Shown: positions 40,120-47,575 of the stretch, in pieces
Layout: the number at the start of each line of letters is the position of its first letter
Numbering within the stretch: position 1 is the stretch's first letter
Origin: Psychroserpens ponticola
GTDB taxonomy: Bacteria; Bacteroidota; Bacteroidia; Flavobacteriales; Flavobacteriaceae
Assembly (NCBI RefSeq): GCF_023556315.2
Contig: NZ_CP116221.1
Span: 806,001 to 870,000 of the forward strand
Reading direction: 5' to 3'
Length of the DNA stretch: 64,000 nt
The notes under the pieces: generated by a model
The model's input: the letters and a program-made list of their open reading frames with translations, nothing else
What the model was told of the DNA's origin: nothing
Databases searched by the model: none
Made by a program: the position numbers and the translations under genes

Positions 40120-42261
40120 ATGAAGTCTTTTCTACTCTCGTTCTTATTTCTAATAACCTTTTTAATTGGGAATGCTCAAATTATTGATATTCCTGATGCT
40201 AATTTTAAGAATGGATTATTAAACTATGTGCCAGTAATTGATACAAATAGTGATGGTGAAATACAGATTAGTGAAGCCGAACTAATAACTGAATTATATT
40301 TTCAAGATATAGAGTATATTAATTCACTTGAAGGTTTAGAAAGTTTTGTAAACCTTATTGATTTTACTATGGGAAATATTAATAATTATTCAACTACTTT
40401 AATTATTGAAAATTTACCAAATTTGACTTCAGTTAATTTTTTTAGTTCTGTATCCTCAATAGCATTAATTAATCTTCCTAATTTAAAAGAATTAGCGATG
40501 GGAAATACTAACTCTCAGTATTATAGCTTTGAAGAATTAATAAGCAATTGTAATTGTGTAGATTTGGAAGTTCTTATTCTTGATTATAATCACATTACTT
40601 CAATAGATGTTAGTAGTTTTGTTAATTTAGAATATTTTGTTTGTTCTCATAATTATGAATTAACTAGTTTAGATGTGAGTCAGAATATTAATTTAACGAC
40701 ACTAGACCTTTCATTATCTGAAGGTTTACAATATTTAAACATTAAAAATGGTTCAGCAGAGAACCTTATTATTGATGAATACCACAGTGCTCTTGAATAT
40801 ATATGTGTCGATGATGATGAAGTAGCTTATGTGCGAAATTTGGTAGAAAATTCAGGTTTAACCAATTGTTTTGTTAATTCTTATTGTACTTTTAATTCAG
40901 GTGGAGTTACTTATGCTTTAGAAGGTGGAAGTTTGTTAGATATTGACACTAATGGTTGTGATATAAATGATATTCAGTTTCCAAATATGATGTTCAATAT
41001 TTCTAACAACACAAATTCTGGTAGCTTTATTGCTAATGCTTCTGGAGATTATTCATTTGCTTTACCAGATGGAGTTCATACTCTAGTACCACAAATAGAA
41101 AATCCAGATTATTTTTCAATTTCTCCAACGAGCTTAGTTGTCGACTTTCCAACTGATGCAAGTCCGTACAATCAAGATTTTTGTGTAATTTCAAATGGAA
41201 CTTTTAATGACTTAGAAGTTGTTATTGTTCCTGTAAGTCAGGTTATTCCTGGATTTGATTCTCATTATAAGATTATTTATAAAAACAAAGGAAACACACT
41301 CATATCAGGTTCAGTAGAGTTTGATTATAGTTTGAATGCTGATGTCGTTCAGTTTTTATCAGCAACACCAACTAACGATAGTGAAACCAATAATATTTTA
41401 TCTTGGAATTTTACAGATTTATCGCCTTTTGAAACTAGAGGAATTGAAGTGTCCTTTAATTTAAACACACCAACAGATCCAGATTTTCCACTAAATAGTG
41501 GAGATGACTTAGGTTATGTAGCTAACATATTTCCTTTAATCGATGATGAAACTCCAAGTGATAATGAATTTGAACTAAAACAGATTGTAGTTAATTCGTA
41601 TGATCCAAATGATATTAGATGTTTAGAAGGCGAAATAATTGCACCAGAAGAGGTTGGTAAATATGTACATTATCTCATTCGTTTTGAGAACTTAGGAACA
41701 GCAAATGCAATCAATGTTGTTGTGAATAATAGGATTGATGCTACAAAATTTGATATCAATACCTTGGTTCCTTTAAATGGAAGCCATGATTATTATACCA
41801 GAATTAATCCAGATAACGATGTTGAATTTATATTTGAAAATATACAATTACCATTTGATGATGCTAACAACGATGGTTATGTAGTTTATAAAATAAAAAC
41901 TTTAAGCACATTGGTATTAGGCGATGAATTTGCTAATCAAGCAGAAATTTATTTTGATTTTAATGCACCAGTAATTACAAACGCTTATATAACAGAAGTC
42001 GCTGAAGATAATTTGAGCACTTCAGATTTTAGTTTATCAACTATTAAAGTGTATCCAAATCCAGTAGCAGATATCTTAACCATAGAAGCAGAATTTGAAA
42101 TTAATACTCTACATGTGTATGATATTGAAGGACGAAGAGTCTTAGAAAACTACAAAAGCAATAGTAATCAAATAAGCATGAGCTCTCTTGAAACCGGAAT
42201 TTACTTTGTAAAGGTGTTTTCAGATTCTAAAATAAAAACCTTAAAAGTTATTAAGAATTAG
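40120..42261 (+). CDS. T9SS type A sorted surface protein with LRR-like repeats
   Basis: 713 aa. Signal peptide (ending LIGNAQ); a region of leucine-rich repeats with dockerin-like IDTNSDGEIQISEAEL at about 40-55 and repeats such as TSLDVSQNINLTTLDLS. A DUF11/DUF7619-type adhesion region follows (about 400-620, PNDIRCLEGEIIAPEEVGKY). The C-terminal T9SS signal is in STIKVYPNPVADILTIEAEF, ending GIYFVKVFSDSKIKTLKVIK. It is exported to the cell surface; binding partner unknown. Confidence 0.88.
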   Translation: MKSFLLSFLFLITFLIGNAQIIDIPDANFKNGLLNYVPVIDTNSDGEIQISEAELITELYFQDIEYINSLEGLESFVNLIDFTMGNINNYSTTLIIENLPNLTSVNFFSSVSSIALINLPNLKELAMGNTNSQYYSFEELISNCNCVDLEVLILDYNHITSIDVSSFVNLEYFVCSHNYELTSLDVSQNINLTTLDLSLSEGLQYLNIKNGSAENLIIDEYHSALEYICVDDDEVAYVRNLVENSGLTNCFVNSYCTFNSGGVTYALEGGSLLDIDTNGCDINDIQFPNMMFNISNNTNSGSFIANASGDYSFALPDGVHTLVPQIENPDYFSISPTSLVVDFPTDASPYNQDFCVISNGTFNDLEVVIVPVSQVIPGFDSHYKIIYKNKGNTLISGSVEFDYSLNADVVQFLSATPTNDSETNNILSWNFTDLSPFETRGIEVSFNLNTPTDPDFPLNSGDDLGYVANIFPLIDDETPSDNEFELKQIVVNSYDPNDIRCLEGEIIAPEEVGKYVHYLIRFENLGTANAINVVVNNRIDATKFDINTLVPLNGSHDYYTRINPDNDVEFIFENIQLPFDDANNDGYVVYKIKTLSTLVLGDEFANQAEIYFDFNAPVITNAYITEVAEDNLSTSDFSLSTIKVYPNPVADILTIEAEFEINTLHVYDIEGRRVLENYKSNSNQISMSSLETGIYFVKVFSDSKIKTLKVIKN

Positions 42262-42441
42262 TAAACCTTGATGTTTAATGGAGTTAAACGTAATTAATTA
42301 CTTTTAAGCGATTGTTTTTAGTGTTAAATATTTCTTTAAGGATAACAAATAATCATTTTTTTTACTAAATTTAAACTGTAATCAAAAATGAAAGCCTATA
42401 CAATACATCTACCTAACTAAAACCTAAATTAACTTTACATT

Positions 42442-42639
42442 ATGGCTAGAGCAATGTTCGAGTACACCAAAACTGTACTTGCGAAAGTAAGTTTTGATAG
42501 TACATTGTTCTGTAAAGAATTAAAAAAAGCACTAAGTCGTTTGTTACCTTACGAAATAGAAGAGCTTAAGATTTATATAAAATCTTTGATTTTACAGAAC
42601 CCAGAATTAGATCAATGTTTAATATTATTAAAACAATAG
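42442..42639 (+). CDS. Conserved small cytoplasmic protein (65 aa)
   Basis: MARAMFEYTKTVLAKVSFDS followed by TLFCKELKKALSRLLPYEIE and a C-terminal helix. It is entirely helical, with no signal. I recognise the sequence type from other Flavobacteriaceae but know of no function. An independent transcription unit: AT-rich 180-base upstream gap and a terminator right after the stop. Confidence 0.75.
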   Translation: MARAMFEYTKTVLAKVSFDSTLFCKELKKALSRLLPYEIEELKIYIKSLILQNPELDQCLILLKQ

Positions 42640-42640
42640 A

Positions 42641-42668
42641 AAAAAGCGACTTACGAGTCGCTTTTTTC
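42641..42668. terminator. Terminator between the 65-aa gene and oxyR
   Basis: AAAAAAGCGACT-TACG-AGTCGCTTTTTT, perfect stem, bidirectional between convergent genes. Confidence 0.85.
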
Positions 42669-42685
42669 ATTTTATTAGTTGTCCT

Positions 42686-43624
42686 TTATTTTGATAAAGG
42701 ACTTATGATTTCTACATTATGAAATGCTATTGCTCCTCTTATAATACCTGAAATGACATCGTGTAAAGCATCAATAATCTGCATTTTAAGCTCATTTTTA
42801 TGATAAATGATACTGACCTCTCTGGCTGGAGTAGGTTCGTTAAAATGATGAAGTTGTTTTGACATCTTTTCATTTAAGTCCATAGTATTTAGATAAGGAA
42901 GTAGCGTCATTCCTAATCCTTCATTTGATAATTTTATCAAAGTTTCTATACTGCCACTTTCTAATTGAAATTGGTCATCTTGATGTGTTTTAAACGCTTT
43001 ACATAAATTGATAACACCATCTCTAAAGCAATGACCATCTTCTAATAGAAGCATATCATTGATGTCTAAATCTGATACATCTATCTTTTTTTTATCCTTT
43101 AAACGATGATCATTAGGTATGTAGCCTACAAAAGGTTCGTAATATAAAACGCGTTCTTTAATGCTTTCTAAAACTAAAGGAGTAGCAGCTATTGCAGCAT
43201 CTAAATGTCCATCATTAATTCTGGTTATGATTTCTTCTGTAGTGAGTTCTTCAATTTTAAGCTTCACCTTAGGATATTTTTTGATGAATGCTTTTAAAAA
43301 CATAGGCAATAATGTTGGCATTACTGTTGGAATAATACCTAGTCTAAACTCACCACCAATAAATCCTTTTTGTTGGTCTACAATATCTTGAATTCGTTCA
43401 GACTCGTCAACAATATTTTTAGCCTGATGTACAATTTTTCTTCCAACATCTGTAAGTTCAATTGGTTTTTTACTTCTATCAAAAATTAAAATATCTAGTT
43501 CGTCTTCTAATTTTTGTATTTGTGTGCTTAAAGTCGGTTGTGTGACAAAGCATTTCTCTGCAGCTTTGGTAAAGTTTTTATGTTCAGCAATGGCTAGAAC
43601 ATAGTTCAATTGTGTAATTGTCAT
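42686..43624 (-). CDS. oxyR: LysR-type hydrogen-peroxide sensor OxyR
   Basis: 312 aa. N-terminal LysR HTH (MTITQLNYVLAIAEHKNFTK, AAEKCFVTQPTLSTQIQKLE) and a C-terminal substrate domain containing DGHCFRDGVINLC. The two cysteines are residues 199 and 208, the exact positions of the redox pair in E. coli OxyR. It is divergent from dps, a classic OxyR target, across 103 bp. Confidence 0.93.
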   Translation of the reverse strand: MTITQLNYVLAIAEHKNFTKAAEKCFVTQPTLSTQIQKLEDELDILIFDRSKKPIELTDVGRKIVHQAKNIVDESERIQDIVDQQKGFIGGEFRLGIIPTVMPTLLPMFLKAFIKKYPKVKLKIEELTTEEIITRINDGHLDAAIAATPLVLESIKERVLYYEPFVGYIPNDHRLKDKKKIDVSDLDINDMLLLEDGHCFRDGVINLCKAFKTHQDDQFQLESGSIETLIKLSNEGLGMTLLPYLNTMDLNEKMSKQLHHFNEPTPAREVSIIYHKNELKMQIIDALHDVISGIIRGAIAFHNVEIISPLSK

Positions 43625-43697
43625 GGTGTATTCATTTAGGCTATAAAGATATAAAAACTATTGATTAAAACTATGATTAATAAAACGGATTTCATTT

Positions 43698-43705
43698 TAA
43701 ATTTG
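43698..43705 (+). promoter_or_regulatory. dps promoter -7 box in the oxyR/dps intergenic region
   Basis: TAAATTTG fits TAnnTTTG, 22 bases before the dps ATG. The 103-bp shared gap contains repeated CTATGATTAA/CTATTGATTAA elements at 43658-43681, candidate OxyR contacts. Confidence 0.5.
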
Positions 43706-43727
43706 TATAAACAAAAACAATACTGAT

Positions 43728-44207
43728 ATGACGTTAAATAGTATAGGATTAGATACAAAAAAAACGAAATCAATCGCAGGAGATTTAAATCACTTGCTAG
43801 CCAATTTTCAAATTTATTATCAAAACTTGAGAGGTATACATTGGAACATAAAGGGTAAACGCTTTTTTGATTTGCATGTTAAATTTGAAGAGTTATATAC
43901 AGATGCAAATATTAAAGTAGACGAAATTGCAGAACGTATTTTGACATTAGGAGAAACACCTTTGCATACATTTGAAGACTATTCAAAAGCAGCCCAAGTA
44001 CCAGTTGGTAAGAATATTTCAGAAGATGAAAAAGCAGTTCAATTAATTGTTGCTTCTTTATCTGAACTATTAAAATTTGAGCGTCAGATTTTGGAGATTT
44101 CTGGTGACGCAAGTGATGAAGGAACAGCTTCTATGATGAGTGATTTTATAACCGAACAAGAAAAAACAGTTTGGATGATGAAAGCTTGGTTAGGTGAAAG
44201 TGTATAA
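43728..44207 (+). CDS. dps: Dps family ferritin-like DNA-protecting protein
   Basis: 159 aa, a four-helix ferritin-like subunit with the Dps ferroxidase signature: YYQNLRGIHWNIKGKRFFDL (His and Trp), then HVKFEELYTDANIKVDEIAE with the Asp/Glu ligands. The dodecamer oxidises and stores iron using H2O2. Control by the divergent oxyR is strongly suggested by position. Confidence 0.95.
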   Translation: MTLNSIGLDTKKTKSIAGDLNHLLANFQIYYQNLRGIHWNIKGKRFFDLHVKFEELYTDANIKVDEIAERILTLGETPLHTFEDYSKAAQVPVGKNISEDEKAVQLIVASLSELLKFERQILEISGDASDEGTASMMSDFITEQEKTVWMMKAWLGESV

Positions 44208-44225
44208 TTTTAAAGCATAAAAATA

Positions 44226-44260
44226 AAAGCCCTTCAGAGTAACTCCTGAAGGGCTTTTTG
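44226..44260. terminator. Terminator between dps and the Kazal-like lipoprotein gene
   Basis: AAAGCCCTTCAGGAG-type stem (AAGCCCTTCAG/CTGAAGGGCTT) with a T-run; convergent genes. Confidence 0.85.
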
Positions 44261-44281
44261 TATTGAATCAATTTTGTTTTA

Positions 44282-45949
44282 TTAGTTGCAATTACGTTCT
44301 AGTTGAATGAATTCATTGCCATTACCAGATTCTAGTAATATAAATTCTTCACTACATTGAGTTACGAACCAATCATATTGAGAAAATATCTCGTAAGGTG
44401 AGCTTGGAATATTAAAGGACATAAACAATAAACCTTGTGAAGGATTAGATGTTAGCCACCAATCACCATCAATAGTTTGGTTAGTGCCTTGACTAGTAAT
44501 TTCTACGATACCACTTTGGAAAAATTGTGCAAGTTCAGCATTCACATTATTGTATAGGCTAGTTGTAAAATACCAATTACATTGTAATAAATAAGCATAT
44601 AGTTCTTGTTCACTACATTCATTTGGATTATTTACATTACAATCTCGATCAAAAATAATGGATTCGTCACCAGATTCTAAACGTATCATGTCCTCTTCAC
44701 ATGTAATCACAGTCCAATCTAAATTTGATATTACATTATATGGTTCTGGTAAGTCAAGGTACATATAAACTTCTCCATTTTGCTCATTTCTAACAACACT
44801 CCAAGTGCCATTAGCAGGTTCTGCTGTGCCTATAAGAGTTACTGTTCCATCAATATTAAAATCATAACCAACAATACTATTCATTAAACTTACATTACCA
44901 AACCAAGTACATTCTATTAAGTTTTGAATAATCTCTTGTTCATTACAAATCTCTTGTTGCGTTTCACAATCAACAAAATCTGCATCTGTGAATCCTGCAC
45001 ATTCTGCTTCACAAGCATTTAAAAAGCTTATAATTTCAATATCTCCACTTGGTGTTTCAATTTCAACACAAACAGGGTTTACATTTGTTGGACAAGGACA
45101 ATCATTAATATTATAACACTCTTCTAATAGAGATATAAATGCTTCTTCGTTTTCTAGAACTATTAGGTTCCCTTCTTCTGTAGTAACTTCAAATGGATAT
45201 ACAAAATCAAAGTAGTATGCGTTATATAATGCGCTATCTAATTCTTCTTGAGAGTTTACTGTAACCGTTTGATTGTCATCAGTGATAATTGTTATTGGGA
45301 AATTAAAATCAAAACATTCATTTCCACCAGGACAGTTGTAATCGTCTTCACAGTTTTCAGCAAAATCATTAGGTGTAAATCCATCACATAATGCAAGACA
45401 TTCATTAGGATAGGTTATAATAAAACTGTTGCCATTTGGATCTAGAACTTCAACACATACAGGATCTGCAACATCATCACAATCACAAGTATCAATTCCA
45501 TCAAAGTCACAATTTTCTAATACATCAAAGAATTCATTTTCATTATTAATTGTTACAATTTCTATAGCTCCTGTGCTGTCGTTATAGGTTTCAACATTAA
45601 AAGGGAATTCAACACCACTAATGTATAAATCATCAGTAGAATTGATAAGAATCGTAATTAGATCATCTAAACTAGAAACACCAACTGTGGTTCCATTGTT
45701 ATAAGCTAAGTTTAAAGGGTATACAAAATCAAAGCAAAAATCGAATACAATGTTTCCTGAAGGGTTCTCAGATGCAATAACATAGCCTTCGTCATTAAAT
45801 TGTTCTGCTAGTCTGTTTAAAGATTGTGTAATAGCTTCAGTTTCGTCTATATTTTGTTCATTTACAACAGAATCATTGTTAGAACAAGAGGTGAAAAGAC
45901 CTGCAATAAGAGCAAAACTTAAAAGAAATAATTTTAAATTTTTCATCAT
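44282..45949 (-). CDS. Cysteine-rich lipoprotein with two Kazal-like motifs
   Basis: 555 aa. Lipobox ALIAGLFTSC. An internal duplication gives two copies of a module with a FDFxYP-type segment and a cysteine block. One block is CDCDDVADPVCVEVLDPNGN...YPNECLALC, the other CPCPTNVNPVCVEIETPSGD...FLNACEAEC. The CxC...PVCV...NxCxxxC spacing resembles Kazal-type protease inhibitor domains, but the fold is not proven. A second duplication fills the C-terminus: EIIQNLIECTWFGNVSLMNS and ELYAYLLQCNWYFTTSLYNN each begin a beta-rich lipocalin-like repeat. It is divergent from the ECF sigma gene and has an ECF-type promoter. Confidence 0.82.
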   Translation of the reverse strand: MMKNLKLFLLSFALIAGLFTSCSNNDSVVNEQNIDETEAITQSLNRLAEQFNDEGYVIASENPSGNIVFDFCFDFVYPLNLAYNNGTTVGVSSLDDLITILINSTDDLYISGVEFPFNVETYNDSTGAIEIVTINNENEFFDVLENCDFDGIDTCDCDDVADPVCVEVLDPNGNSFIITYPNECLALCDGFTPNDFAENCEDDYNCPGGNECFDFNFPITIITDDNQTVTVNSQEELDSALYNAYYFDFVYPFEVTTEEGNLIVLENEEAFISLLEECYNINDCPCPTNVNPVCVEIETPSGDIEIISFLNACEAECAGFTDADFVDCETQQEICNEQEIIQNLIECTWFGNVSLMNSIVGYDFNIDGTVTLIGTAEPANGTWSVVRNEQNGEVYMYLDLPEPYNVISNLDWTVITCEEDMIRLESGDESIIFDRDCNVNNPNECSEQELYAYLLQCNWYFTTSLYNNVNAELAQFFQSGIVEITSQGTNQTIDGDWWLTSNPSQGLLFMSFNIPSSPYEIFSQYDWFVTQCSEEFILLESGNGNEFIQLERNCN

Positions 45950-45996
45950 AGTAATTTTAAAGTTAATGTGTTTTTCTAGCGATTAATCATAACTAA

Positions 45997-46025
45997 GACA
46001 ACTAGAAAAAAAAATACCCTACTTT
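45997..46025 (-). promoter_or_regulatory. ECF-type promoter of the lipoprotein gene
   Basis: On the minus strand: AAAGTAGGGT (46016-46025), an 11-base spacer, TAGTTGTC (45997-46004), then TTA. Block sequence and spacing are the same as upstream of fecR at 46603-46631. It ends 48 bases before the ATG at 45949. Confidence 0.7.
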
Positions 46026-46077
46026 TCCTCTAAATTTTTTTTAGTTAGTTTTGAAGCCTCTACTTTCAAATTAGCTA

Positions 46078-46590
46078 ATGCCTAAAGATCAACATAATAT
46101 TTGTCATTCTAAAACTTTTGAAGCGCTATACAAGGCACATGCAAAAGAGATTAGACGTTTTATTTTTTTTAAAACTCAAGATATTGATAAGGCTGAAGAT
46201 CTTTTACAAGATACTTTTATAAAACTATGGGATAATTGTAGTAAAGTGAGTTATGAAAAAGCAAAAAGCTATCTGTATACTGTAGCAACTAATGCCTTTT
46301 TAAATACGATAAAGCACGAAAAAGTGGTGCGAAAACATAAATCGAGTATTTCTAGTCATCATAATAATGAATCTCCAGAGTTTATTATGTTAGAGAAAGA
46401 GTTTATGGACAAACTACAGAGAACTATTGATTCGCTTCCAGAAAAACAGAGAGAAGTATTTTTACTCAATAGAATTGAAAAAAAGAAATATAGAGAGATT
46501 GCAGAACAACTAGATATTTCAGTAAAAGCAGTAGAAAAACGAATGCATTCTGCCTTATTAGTTTTGAGAGAACAAATAGGGAATGTTTAA
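46078..46590 (+). CDS. ECF RNA polymerase sigma factor
   Basis: 170 aa. Region 2 is FEALYKAHAKEIRRFIFFKT, then DKAEDLLQDTFIKLWDN. Region 4 is DSLPEKQREVFLLNRIEKKK, then YREIAEQLDISVKAVEKRMH. It is a FecI-type sigma, followed by its FecR-type anti-sigma gene and a TonB receptor, so it should be activated by a signal relayed from the receptor. Probable target promoters are the two AAAGTAGGGT-N11-TAGTTGTC sites. Confidence 0.93.
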   Translation: MPKDQHNICHSKTFEALYKAHAKEIRRFIFFKTQDIDKAEDLLQDTFIKLWDNCSKVSYEKAKSYLYTVATNAFLNTIKHEKVVRKHKSSISSHHNNESPEFIMLEKEFMDKLQRTIDSLPEKQREVFLLNRIEKKKYREIAEQLDISVKAVEKRMHSALLVLREQIGNV

Positions 46591-46602
46591 AAATATAAAA
46601 AT

Positions 46603-46634
46603 AAAGTAGGGTTTTATTCAACATAGTTGTCATA
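46603..46634 (+). promoter_or_regulatory. ECF-type promoter of fecR
   Basis: AAAGTAGGGT (46603-46612), 11-base spacer, TAGTTGTC (46624-46631), then ATA; 15-18 bases before the fecR ATG. Same block sequence and spacing as the divergent lipoprotein promoter. Confidence 0.72.
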
Positions 46635-46648
46635 ATAGTAGTTAAGCA

Positions 46649-47575
46649 ATGAAAAATATAGATTTACATAACGCAAACGATACATTTTTAGCTCAATGGT
46701 TAGAAGGGAAACTCTCTGATGATGAGCTGAAAGGGTTGGTTTCTGAAGCCGATTACAAGTCGTTTATAAAAATTAGAAAAGGTCTTGAAACCTTTGATGA
46801 TTTGGAAGGGTCTACAGAAGCTTCGTTTGCTAAAATTCAAGAACAAATTGCTAATAAAAATGGAAAAGTTCGAAACTTAAATAGTAAAGTTTGGCTCATT
46901 GGTATTGCTGCTTCTGTTGTGTTGTTTTTTGGATTGTTTTCAATCTTAGGAAATGATATTGTAACTATTGAAACCCATTTTGGTGAACAAAAAACGATTG
47001 CTTTATTAGATGGTTCTGAAGTCATAATAAACTCCAAATCTACCTTGACTTACGATGAAGATAACTGGGAGAATAATAGAACATTAAACCTTAAAGGTGA
47101 AGCTTATTTTAAAGTTAAAAAAGGAAGCACGTTTACTGTAGAAACTGATAATGGCAACGTTCAGGTTTTAGGAACACAATTTAATGTAAACTCTGTTAGT
47201 GACTTGCTTGAAGTCGTTTGCTTTGAAGGTAAAGTAAGTGTGCAAACTAAAAATGAAAACTACATTTTATTGCCTACAAATACTGTGAGACGTATTAATG
47301 GTGATGACATAGAAAAATGGGACATTTCGATTGTTAATCCGAGTTGGATCAATGGCGAAAGCAGCTTTAAAAGCGTGCCTTTAAAGTATGTGATTTCTGC
47401 TTTAGAATCACAATATAATATTGAAATTAATTCAGATGCTATTGATAATAGTATCATATATACAGGTAGTTTTACTCATGAAAATTTGAATACAGCATTA
47501 AAAACTGTGTTCAAGTCTTTACAAATACAATATTTTGAAAAAGAAAAAGGAAACATTTATTTGAGTATAAGGTGA
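46649..47575 (+). CDS. FecR-family anti-sigma factor
   Basis: 308 aa. Cytoplasmic N-terminus (anti-sigma part), one transmembrane helix (VWLIGIAASVVLFFGLFSIL, about 87-106), a FecR domain (IETHFGEQKTIALLDGSEVI and LNLKGEAYFKVKKGSTFTVE) and a C-terminal DUF4974 domain (SSFKSVPLKYVISALESQYN). It transmits the receptor signal to the sigma factor. Its stop codon overlaps the GTG start of the receptor. Confidence 0.93.
   Translation: MKNIDLHNANDTFLAQWLEGKLSDDELKGLVSEADYKSFIKIRKGLETFDDLEGSTEASFAKIQEQIANKNGKVRNLNSKVWLIGIAASVVLFFGLFSILGNDIVTIETHFGEQKTIALLDGSEVIINSKSTLTYDEDNWENNRTLNLKGEAYFKVKKGSTFTVETDNGNVQVLGTQFNVNSVSDLLEVVCFEGKVSVQTKNENYILLPTNTVRRINGDDIEKWDISIVNPSWINGESSFKSVPLKYVISALESQYNIEINSDAIDNSIIYTGSFTHENLNTALKTVFKSLQIQYFEKEKGNIYLSIR

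Noticed and set aside
42686-43624. LysR-type gene considered as a generic metabolic regulator.
   Set aside because: Cysteines 199 and 208 in DGHCFRDGVINLC and the divergent dps gene identify OxyR.
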